Of a stretch of DNA of 14,357 nucleotides, positions 4,766-11,678 are shown one piece after another. Source of the DNA: an uncultured Cloacibacillus sp. (GTDB lineage: Bacteria > Synergistota > Synergistia > Synergistales > Synergistaceae); NCBI GenBank assembly GCA_900544635.1, contig UQVV01000024.1, positions 1 through 14,357 on the forward strand, in the 5' to 3' direction. How positions within the stretch are numbered: position 1 is the first letter of the stretch; each line of letters begins with the position of its first letter. The notes beneath the pieces are model-generated. The model did not search any database, was not told where the DNA came from, and saw nothing but the letters and a program-made list of their open reading frames with translations. The position numbers were made by a program, and so were the translations under genes.

Positions 4766-7700
4766 TTGCAGAACGGCGCAGAAGAGAACAAGAACGCGGA
4801 AGCCGTCGAAAATATAGATAAAAAAGAAAAGAAACCGCGCGCGCGAGGGCGCGGCTGGCTCGTATTTTTCGTACTGCTGATTTTCCTCATCGGAGGCGGC
4901 GGAGGCGTCGCCTATTACAAGATGGATTCGCTGAGCGCCTTCGCGCGCGCCAAGATATCCGAGTACGCGAAGCAGTATCTGAACGCCGACCTCACAGTCG
5001 GCGCGCTGCGCTGGCATCCGGTCTTCGGCCTCTCCGTGCGCGACATCGAGATATCGCGCGGCGGCCAGACGATGCTTTCGGTCGGGCGCGTAACGGCCTC
5101 GCTCTCCGTGCCGAGCCTCGTGAGCGGCTCGCCGCGGCTGTCGCGCCTCGCGGTCTCCGGCGTCGACACATCGATGGAGAAGATACAGTCGCTCATCCCC
5201 AAGACCGAAAAGAAAGAAGAGAGCGCGCCGCTCAACATCCCGATAGACCTGATATTCGTCAGGGATGTCAAGGTGGACACCCCCTACGGCGCGGTCGCGG
5301 TCGATAAGGGCGCGCTGCGCATAGAGGATTCGAAGCACTTCGACGCGGAGGCGAGCGCCTCCGTGAACGGCGTCGCGGTCGTGATAGACGGCGCTGTGGA
5401 AAACACGCCGGAGGGCGGCTGGAGCTCGAGCGGCCTCGCCGTGGAGCTCGACGGCGGACGCGCGGAGATCTCCGGCGCGCTGTTCCCCTCGCAGGACGTG
5501 AAGTTCGCGCTGGCGGACTTCGACCTTTCGACGGCGGCGAAGCTCGTGCCGAAGATTGGCGAGTACGGCGTGAAGGGGCGGCTCTCGGGCGAGGGCTCGG
5601 CCTCGCTCGCGGACGGCAAGTTCGTCTCCGAGGGCTCGGGAACGCTTAACAAGGCCGTCGTCCGCGGCATGCCGCTAGACGGCGTCGCGGTAAAGTGGAG
5701 CGTCACGCCGGAGCTGATAAAGGCGGAGCTGAACCAGGGCAAGGTCTTCGATTCCGAGCTCGCGGGCAGCCTTGAGCTCGACATGACGAAGCCCGACAAA
5801 TATCTCAAATTCTCCGCAGAGGCGAAAAATCTGAAATTCGACGACTGGAAGGGCCAGCTCGGCGGCAGCGCGAACGGCGCGGCCGCCGCGGCGAGCGGCG
5901 AGATTTCCTCGCTGACGGCGAACCTCGAAGGGCCGCTCAACGCGCTCAGGGGCCGCGTGGAGCTCGGCCCATCGCAGCTAGGCTATAAGCAGATAAAGCT
6001 CAAGGACCTGCGCGGCAGCGCGGTCTTCGACGGAAAGCCCGCGGGCGTGCTCGACCTGACGGGAACCTCCGAGGGGCGCGTCCTCGCGCTGAAGGGGACG
6101 CTGAGCCTCGGCGACAAAATTCCGACGGACCTGACCTTCACGAGCGAGGGCATAGTGCTCGACAAGGTGCTGAAAAGCTTCCCGCAGACGGCGAAGCTCA
6201 AGGCCGACGGCAGCATAGCGGTCTCCGGCACCTGCAAGGGGCTGATGGGCAAATGGGTCGTCGGCCTGCGCGCCTCGACGCCGTCGGTCAGCGTCGACAA
6301 AATCGGCAAAATTTCAAATATCAGCGTGATTTCATCATACGCGATGGAGACGGGCGTATTCTCGCTCGAACGCGCCTCGGCGCAGTGGAACGGCGTCACG
6401 GCGACCGCTGAGGGTACATTCTCGCAGAAGGCGGCGAACGGCGGCGCGCTCAACTTCAAGGGTACGTTTAAGAACGCCGACGTAAAGCGCTTCTACTCCT
6501 ACGCGGACATACTCAAGACCCTCAAGGTCTCCGGCGTCGCTAGCGGCAGCTGGAGCGTCGCGGGCGCGCCCTCCGCGCCCGTAGTAAAGGCGGCGGTCAA
6601 GACCGGAGCCGCGCAGTTCCGCACGCTCAAGATAGCGAAGCTCGAGGCCGGGATAAGCTATTCCGGCGATTCGCTCAAGCTTTCGCCCGTGACTGCATAC
6701 GCGGGCGGCGGCACCGGAACGGTGAACTGCGACGTGACGCTTCCGTCTAAGAAGGCAGACGGCACAGCCGTCCCGGCGTCGTGGAAGATGGACGGGCAGT
6801 TCTCGAAGGTAGACTTCTCGATAATCAACGGCCTGCTCGAAGCGAACGAGGACATATCGGGCGAGGTCTCCGGCAAGGTCACGGCGGGCTCCGCTGCGGA
6901 CGGGCTCAACTGGAGCTTCGATTTCTCCGGCAAAAAGCTCGCGTGGCGCGAATTCCGCGTCGACGAGCTCGCGGGAGTGATAACGGGCAGCCCGAAGGAG
7001 ATTCTCATAGAAAGCACCTCTGGGCTGTTCCTCAAGGGCGAGACGAGCGGCACGGGCCGCATCGAAATGCCCGCGCCGGGGCAGTCCTTCTCCGACGCGA
7101 AGCTTGAAATACGCGCCGGCATCAAAAAGCTCAATCTCTACGAGCTCGTGCGCCGCCACCTGCCCGCCGCGCGCTCCGTGCAGGGGCTCGTAGACGGCGA
7201 CGTGGTCGTCAGCGGCACGGTGGGCAATCCGCGCTTCGACGCGACGGCGCGCGTCGCGCCGCTCAGATACCGCGGATTCATGCTTCCGATGATAGACGTG
7301 AAATGCGGCGGCACGATGAAAGAGGTCGAAATCACCGAGGCGAAGGCAGTCCTGCGCGACGGGGACTTCGGCGCTCACGGCCGCTTCTGGTCCGAGGAGG
7401 GCGAATGGTACGGCGACTTCAACATCAAGGGCACGGACATAGACGTGCGCCAGTTCAGCGCCTACATGCCCGACAACTTCCGCGCGCGCCTCGGCGGCAC
7501 GGCGAACTTCTCGATGGAGGGCTCCGGCAAGCTCGCGGAGATATCGGGCACAGGCTCGATAACCTCGCCCTACCTGCGGCTGCTCGGCGTGAAGTTCGAG
7601 GATCTCAGCGCGCCGTTCTACGTTTCCAAGCATTACATGATAGTCGAAGACCTCAAGGCCAAGACCAACGGCGGCACGCTCTCCGGCGGCGCTGGCTTCG

Positions 7701-8548
7701 ACTTTGAAAACAGCCGCTGGGGCGGCAACCTCACGGTCATGGGCACGGACCTCAAGGCGCTCATGAGCCAGCTCGCGCCCAACATGAAGGGCTCGATAAG
7801 CGGCAAGGCCGACCTCAAGATACGCGGCAGCGGCGAGACGGGCCGTATGTCCACGGTGCGCGGCGGCGGCGCGCTCTCGCTCACCGACGGCGAGCTCTCG
7901 GGCTTCAGCTTCGTCGAGAAGGCGAAGAAGTTCACGGGCGGCAAGCCGATACGCTACAAGACGGTGCAGGCGACCTTCACCTACATGGACGGCATCTTCA
8001 CGCTCCTGCCCGGCAGCCAGGCGATAGCGCCCGACGGCGACATGCTCTACCGCAACGTCATGGTAGACGGAGCGATAAACAGCGAGAAGGAGCTTTCGTT
8101 CTTCGCTCTCGGCAAGGTCAACATCCGAGCGCTGAACTCCGTGCTCGGGGCCTTCCAGGGCATCATCAGCGCCGGCTCCGACCTCGCCTCCGGCACGCTC
8201 AACAAGGAAGAGGCGCTGCAGAGCCTCCTCGGCGGCGTCATATCGGGCTTCGCGAAGAACGAATTCAAGTTCATCGGCATGGGCATCGGCGGCACGGTCT
8301 CGAATCCAGAGATTACGCATCTGCGCGTTTCGCAGGCGATGAACATGCGCTCGTCGAAAGCGCTGATACCGTCGAGCGGCGGAGACCCCGAGGACAACGA
8401 GACGATGAAGGACGGCAACACGACCTTCCGCTTCAAGTTCGAGATACCGATGGGGCCGGGCACGGACACGGGCGGCGGCACGAGCAAGGGCGACTTCGTC
8501 GGCCAGACGCTCGAAAACCTCATCAACAACATAGACTTCGGGCTTTAA
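4766..8548 (+). CDS. AsmA-like large membrane-anchored periplasmic protein
   Basis: About 1260 residues: a short charged cytoplasmic N-terminus rich in K/R/E, one transmembrane anchor (about 30-51, ending in a glycine run), then a very long periplasmic part. The start of that part (LNADLTVGALRWHPVFGLSVRDIEI) is typical of the AsmA/TamB/DUF748 group. These proteins build long beta-groove bridges for phospholipid transport or influence outer-membrane assembly. Repeated short beta-strand units (G-x-L/A-x-V, KGT, SGTGxI) fill the middle. An AsmA-type C-terminal region is seen near 1030-1130 (LSLTDGELSGFSF, then FTYMDGIFTL). It implies a diderm envelope. The start is uncertain. TTG 4766 has a good GGTGATC-type site just before it; GTG 4757 and GTG 4709 are in-frame alternatives, the last sitting inside a hairpin. 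It is first in the operon, 2 nt before cobU. Its link to B12/methionine genes is unexplained. Confidence 0.85.
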   Translation: MQNGAEENKNAEAVENIDKKEKKPRARGRGWLVFFVLLIFLIGGGGGVAYYKMDSLSAFARAKISEYAKQYLNADLTVGALRWHPVFGLSVRDIEISRGGQTMLSVGRVTASLSVPSLVSGSPRLSRLAVSGVDTSMEKIQSLIPKTEKKEESAPLNIPIDLIFVRDVKVDTPYGAVAVDKGALRIEDSKHFDAEASASVNGVAVVIDGAVENTPEGGWSSSGLAVELDGGRAEISGALFPSQDVKFALADFDLSTAAKLVPKIGEYGVKGRLSGEGSASLADGKFVSEGSGTLNKAVVRGMPLDGVAVKWSVTPELIKAELNQGKVFDSELAGSLELDMTKPDKYLKFSAEAKNLKFDDWKGQLGGSANGAAAAASGEISSLTANLEGPLNALRGRVELGPSQLGYKQIKLKDLRGSAVFDGKPAGVLDLTGTSEGRVLALKGTLSLGDKIPTDLTFTSEGIVLDKVLKSFPQTAKLKADGSIAVSGTCKGLMGKWVVGLRASTPSVSVDKIGKISNISVISSYAMETGVFSLERASAQWNGVTATAEGTFSQKAANGGALNFKGTFKNADVKRFYSYADILKTLKVSGVASGSWSVAGAPSAPVVKAAVKTGAAQFRTLKIAKLEAGISYSGDSLKLSPVTAYAGGGTGTVNCDVTLPSKKADGTAVPASWKMDGQFSKVDFSIINGLLEANEDISGEVSGKVTAGSAADGLNWSFDFSGKKLAWREFRVDELAGVITGSPKEILIESTSGLFLKGETSGTGRIEMPAPGQSFSDAKLEIRAGIKKLNLYELVRRHLPAARSVQGLVDGDVVVSGTVGNPRFDATARVAPLRYRGFMLPMIDVKCGGTMKEVEITEAKAVLRDGDFGAHGRFWSEEGEWYGDFNIKGTDIDVRQFSAYMPDNFRARLGGTANFSMEGSGKLAEISGTGSITSPYLRLLGVKFEDLSAPFYVSKHYMIVEDLKAKTNGGTLSGGAGFDFENSRWGGNLTVMGTDLKALMSQLAPNMKGSISGKADLKIRGSGETGRMSTVRGGGALSLTDGELSGFSFVEKAKKFTGGKPIRYKTVQATFTYMDGIFTLLPGSQAIAPDGDMLYRNVMVDGAINSEKELSFFALGKVNIRALNSVLGAFQGIISAGSDLASGTLNKEEALQSLLGGVISGFAKNEFKFIGMGIGGTVSNPEITHLRVSQAMNMRSSKALIPSSGGDPEDNETMKDGNTTFRFKFEIPMGPGTDTGGGTSKGDFVGQTLENLINNIDFGL

Positions 8549-8550
8549 TC

Positions 8551-9117
8551 ATGGGACATATAACTCTCATCCTCGGCGGCGCGAGGAGCGGCAAGAGCAC
8601 ATACGCCGAAAAGATAGCGCTCGCGTATAAAGGCCCTGTGACGTACCTCGCGACGGCGGACTGCGCCGACGCGGAGATGGAAAAGCGAATCGAGCTGCAC
8701 CGCGCGCGCCGCCCCGCCTCGTGGGCGACGTGGGAGGGCGATCCGCGCGATCTGCCCGCCGCCGTCGCGCGCACGGACGGGCTGATGCTCATGGACTGCC
8801 TCACGATGTGGCTGACGCGGCTTTTCCTCGCCTCCCCCGCCTCGGAGGAGGGCGGCGAGGCCGAATGGCTCGCCGAGGAGGCGAAGATTACGGAGCTCGC
8901 GCGCGGGCTGTTCGAGAGCGTGAAGCCGGACGCCTCGCTCGTCGTCGTAAGCAACGAGGTCGGCCTCGGCCTCGTACCGCCGTACCGCATGGGGCGTAGA
9001 TTCCGCGACATGCAGGGCCGCATGAACCAGCTCTGCGCCGGTTACGCGGAGGGCGTCGCGCTCGTAGTCGCGGGCTGCCCGCTCTGGGTCAAGGGCGGCG
9101 CGCCGCTCGGCCTGTAA
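8551..9117 (+). CDS. cobU: Bifunctional adenosylcobinamide kinase / adenosylcobinamide-phosphate guanylyltransferase
   Basis: A 188-residue cytoplasmic enzyme of the late B12 pathway. It phosphorylates adenosylcobinamide and then attaches GMP, giving AdoCbi-GDP for CobS. It begins with the family P-loop GGARSGKS at 9-16. The motif RIELHRARRPASWATWE at 46-62 contains the conserved histidine (H50) expected to carry GMP. DCLTMWL at 82-88 and VSNEVGLGLVP at 133-143 are further family signatures. The C-terminal pattern (GRRFRDMQGRMNQ, AGCPLWVKG) is also typical. Length is normal for CobU/CobP. The ATG at 8551 lies 2 nt after the AsmA-like stop codon and has no strong ribosome binding site of its own, suggesting translational coupling. 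It is followed 30-39 bp later by cobS, the next step of the pathway. Confidence 0.95.
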   Translation: MGHITLILGGARSGKSTYAEKIALAYKGPVTYLATADCADAEMEKRIELHRARRPASWATWEGDPRDLPAAVARTDGLMLMDCLTMWLTRLFLASPASEEGGEAEWLAEEAKITELARGLFESVKPDASLVVVSNEVGLGLVPPYRMGRRFRDMQGRMNQLCAGYAEGVALVVAGCPLWVKGGAPLGL

Positions 9118-9147
9118 AAATCCCGCTCTTTTCTTCATTTCACGGAG

Positions 9148-9972
9148 GTGGCTCCAATAGAAGGTTTCAAAGATAAATTCCGCGAATGTTCCGAACGGCT
9201 GGAGGCCGAGCTGACCTCGCCGTCGATGCGCCGCGACATAGCGGCGCGCTTCGTCGTTATATGGACTCTGCTGACGCGCATCCCTCTGCCGCAGAAATGG
9301 TGGCCCGAGACGATGCCGCCGGGGAACCGCGTGCTGACGCTCGCGCCCGCTGCGGGCGGCCTCATGGGGCTGCTCACGGGGCTCGTCGTGACTGTTGCCG
9401 GATTCTTCGGCCTCGCGCCGCTCGCCTGCGCGTGGGCCGGCGCGGCATTTTATTTCATCATCGGAGGGGCGCTCCACCTCGACGGATGGGGCGACGTGTG
9501 GGACGGAATCGGCTCCGGGCGCTCGGGCGACAAGCTGCGCGAGGTGATGAAGGACAGCCGCCTCGGCTCTTTCGGCGGCGCGTCGCTAGTAATCGCCTTC
9601 GGCCTGTGGACGTCGCTGCTCTCGTCGGTCGCGCCCGGCGAAAGGCTCTGCGCCTGCGTCACCGCGGCGGCGGCGGCGCGCTTCGCGGAGAACGCCGCGG
9701 CATACTTCGGGCGTTACCCGTGGGAGAGCGGCATGGCGAAAGGCTGGGTAGACGACTATACGCTCTACGACCTCTTCAGCGCGCTCGCCGCTCTCGTGAT
9801 TTTCCTTCCCTTCGCCCCCGTGCGGCTTCCGGTATGCGCGGCGGCGGCGGGGCTCGCGGGCTTCGCGGCGGCGAAATATATGAACGAAAGGCTCGGAGGG
9901 ACCAACGGCGACGTGCTCGGCGCGGTCGCCGTGGCCTCGGAAATTATTTCAATGGCGGTGTGGGCGATATGA
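9148..9972 (+). CDS. cobS: Adenosylcobinamide-GDP ribazoletransferase (cobalamin synthase)
   Basis: A polytopic inner-membrane enzyme that joins AdoCbi-GDP to alpha-ribazole (or its 5'-phosphate), closing the lower nucleotide loop of B12. Up to 274 residues. Family hallmarks: WTLLTRIPLP (39-48) near the start, GGALHLDGWGDVWDG (106-120) with the aspartates D112, D116 and D119 that bind metal and substrate, and KDSRLGSFG (135-143). Several hydrophobic segments follow to the end. The start is ambiguous. The GTG at 9148 overlaps the only strong ribosome binding site (GGAGGTG, 9144-9150) and is too close to use it. ATA at 9157 has ideal spacing but is a very rare start codon. ATG at 9226 begins where most CobS proteins do, but has a poorly spaced site. 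The stop overlaps the next start (ATGA), so cobS and the HAD gene are coupled. Confidence 0.93.
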   Translation: MAPIEGFKDKFRECSERLEAELTSPSMRRDIAARFVVIWTLLTRIPLPQKWWPETMPPGNRVLTLAPAAGGLMGLLTGLVVTVAGFFGLAPLACAWAGAAFYFIIGGALHLDGWGDVWDGIGSGRSGDKLREVMKDSRLGSFGGASLVIAFGLWTSLLSSVAPGERLCACVTAAAAARFAENAAAYFGRYPWESGMAKGWVDDYTLYDLFSALAALVIFLPFAPVRLPVCAAAAGLAGFAAAKYMNERLGGTNGDVLGAVAVASEIISMAVWAI

Positions 9973-10781
9973 AAAGACCGAAACTTATTGCGCTTGACAT
10001 GGACGGGACGATGCTCGACGGCGAGAGCCGCCTCACGGAGAGGACGAAGCGCGCCCTGCGCGCCGCGCAGGACGCCGGAATCCGCGTGGTCGCGGCGACG
10101 GGGCGAATGTACCCCTCCGCGATGATACATATAAACGACGTCGGCATAAAGGGCGCCTGCATCTTCTACAACGGCGCTCTGATACGCGACACGGCGACCG
10201 GCGAGACGCTGTACCAACGCTATCTCGGGCGCGAGCTCGCGGCGGACATACTCTCGTTCTTCCACGACCGCGGCTGGTACGTGCAGATGTACTGCGACGA
10301 CAGGCTCGTCGTCATGGACGACGCGGACGCGCGCTGCAAATTTTACGAAAACATCTGCGGGCAGAAGGCCGTCGCGCTCGGCGAGAGGTTCTGGACGTGC
10401 GGCTGCGACTCGGCGAAGATGCTCGGCGTCTCGTTCGACAAGGAGCTTTTCGCGAAGATGTGCGACGACGTGCGCCGCGAGTTCGGCTCGCGCATCTATC
10501 AGGCGACCTCGTGGAACGCCTTCATCGAGATGGTGCATCCGTCGGTGAACAAGGCGGAGTCGCTGCGCCGCGTCTGCGAGCTCTACGGCGTCGCGCGCGA
10601 GGACGTTATGGCGATAGGCGACGGCGGCAACGACGCGGAGATGATACGCTGGGCCGGCACGGGCGTCGCGATGGGCAACGCGCGCGACGCGGTGAAGGAG
10701 GCGGCGGACATCGTGGCCCCGCCGAACACGGAGGACGGCGCGGCGCAGATAGTCGAAGCCGCGCTCGCGGCGAAGGAATAG
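9969..10781 (+). CDS. Cof-type HAD family phosphatase
   Basis: A 270-residue haloacid dehalogenase superfamily hydrolase of the Cof/YbjI type (C2B cap). Motif I is DMDGT (10-14, nucleophile D10 and acid/base D12). Motif II is TGR (T44), motif III the lysine in VNKAES (K195), and motif IV GDGGND (217-222). The cap domain lies between about residues 82 and 190 and contains an unusual number of cysteines (ICGQ, TCGCDS). Family members hydrolyse sugar phosphates, nucleotides, PLP or FMN, so the substrate cannot be read from sequence. The start overlaps the cobS stop by 4 nt (ATGA), showing tight coupling to a B12 enzyme. No cobC-type alpha-ribazole/cobalamin phosphatase is seen in the window, so this enzyme could take that role; that is inference. 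The longer frame that runs back through cobS is a shadow and not a fusion. Confidence 0.92.
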   Translation: MKRPKLIALDMDGTMLDGESRLTERTKRALRAAQDAGIRVVAATGRMYPSAMIHINDVGIKGACIFYNGALIRDTATGETLYQRYLGRELAADILSFFHDRGWYVQMYCDDRLVVMDDADARCKFYENICGQKAVALGERFWTCGCDSAKMLGVSFDKELFAKMCDDVRREFGSRIYQATSWNAFIEMVHPSVNKAESLRRVCELYGVAREDVMAIGDGGNDAEMIRWAGTGVAMGNARDAVKEAADIVAPPNTEDGAAQIVEAALAAKE

Positions 10782-10796
10782 AGGAGACCGAAGGAC

Positions 10797-11666
10797 ATGA
10801 AGAATTTTTTCAAGCTCGACAAGCCGACTTTTTCATTTGAAATTTTCCCGCCCAAGGGCAAGGGCGACCTTTCGCAGATTTTCAACACGGTAGACGCGCT
10901 CGCGAGCCTCGATCCCGACCTTATCAGCGTCACCTACGGCGCGGGCGGCTCGAGCCGCGAGAACACGGCGGAGATAGCCTCGCGCATCCAGCGCGACTAC
11001 GCGATACCGGCTCTCGCGCATCTGACCTGCATAGGCAGCACGCGCGACGAGATGCGCGCGACGCTCGACGCGCTGCGCGACAAGGGGATACAGAACATCC
11101 TCGCGATGCGCGGCGACATCGTCGGCGAGGGGACGAAGGACTTCTCGCACGCAAGCGACCTCATCAAATTCATCAACGAAAATTACGACTTCCATATCTT
11201 CGCGGCCTGCTATCCCGAGAAGCACATCGAGGCCTACTCGATGGAGGAGGATTTGAAGTACCTCAAAGCGAAGTGCGAGTGCGGCGTCGACGCGCTGATA
11301 AGCCAGCTCTTCTTCGACAACGAGCATTTCTACGAGTTCCGCGACAAGGCGCGCGCGCTCGGCATAACGCAGCGCATTGAGGCGGGCATCATGCCGATAA
11401 CCTCGCCCGCGCAGATAAACAAGATGGTGACGCTCTGCGGCGCGTCGGTGCCGGCGGGCGTGCAGAAGCTGCTGCGCGCATACGGACACAACGCGATGGC
11501 GATGCGCGAGGCGGGCATAGCCTACGCGACGGCGCAGATCATAGACCTGCTCGCGAGCGGCGTCGACGGCATCCACCTCTACACGATGAACCAGCCCGAG
11601 ATAGCGAAGCGCATCTGCGAAAACATCCGCGGCGTGCTCTACTCGCTGCGCGTCAAGCGCGGATAG
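10797..11666 (+). CDS. metF: Methylenetetrahydrofolate reductase
   Basis: A 289-residue cytoplasmic TIM-barrel flavoprotein. It reduces 5,10-methylene-tetrahydrofolate to 5-methyl-tetrahydrofolate, the methyl donor for MetH immediately downstream. The N-terminal SFEIFPPK (13-20) contains the catalytic glutamate (E15, equivalent to E28 in E. coli). SVTYGAGGS (about 44-52), HLTCIG (about 79-84), LAMRGD (about 102-107) and ISQLFFD (about 167-173) are family motifs in the expected order. Length fits the bacterial MetF without the regulatory domain of eukaryotic enzymes. The electron donor (NADH, ferredoxin or another) is not predictable here; no MetV or electron-bifurcating partner is adjacent. 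The ATG at 10797 follows GAGGAG/GAAGGA sites, 15 bp after the HAD stop. Confidence 0.95.
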   Translation: MKNFFKLDKPTFSFEIFPPKGKGDLSQIFNTVDALASLDPDLISVTYGAGGSSRENTAEIASRIQRDYAIPALAHLTCIGSTRDEMRATLDALRDKGIQNILAMRGDIVGEGTKDFSHASDLIKFINENYDFHIFAACYPEKHIEAYSMEEDLKYLKAKCECGVDALISQLFFDNEHFYEFRDKARALGITQRIEAGIMPITSPAQINKMVTLCGASVPAGVQKLLRAYGHNAMAMREAGIAYATAQIIDLLASGVDGIHLYTMNQPEIAKRICENIRGVLYSLRVKRG

Positions 11667-11678
11667 GAGCGTGCCGGA

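Noticed and set aside
6335..8320. 661-residue open frame on the minus strand opposite the AsmA-like gene
   Set aside because: It mirrors the plus-strand gene in a GC-rich region with few stop codons. It is composed of low-complexity R/A/E/H-rich sequence with no domain pattern or ribosome binding site.
9186..10781. A 531-residue frame that could suggest a fusion N-terminal to the HAD phosphatase
   Set aside because: The first 261 codons are an arginine-rich shadow of cobS in another frame. The HAD protein begins cleanly at the ATG at 9969, overlapping the cobS stop.
10781..10800. SAM riboswitch or T-box before metF
   Set aside because: Only 15 bp separate the HAD and metF genes, so there is no room for one.
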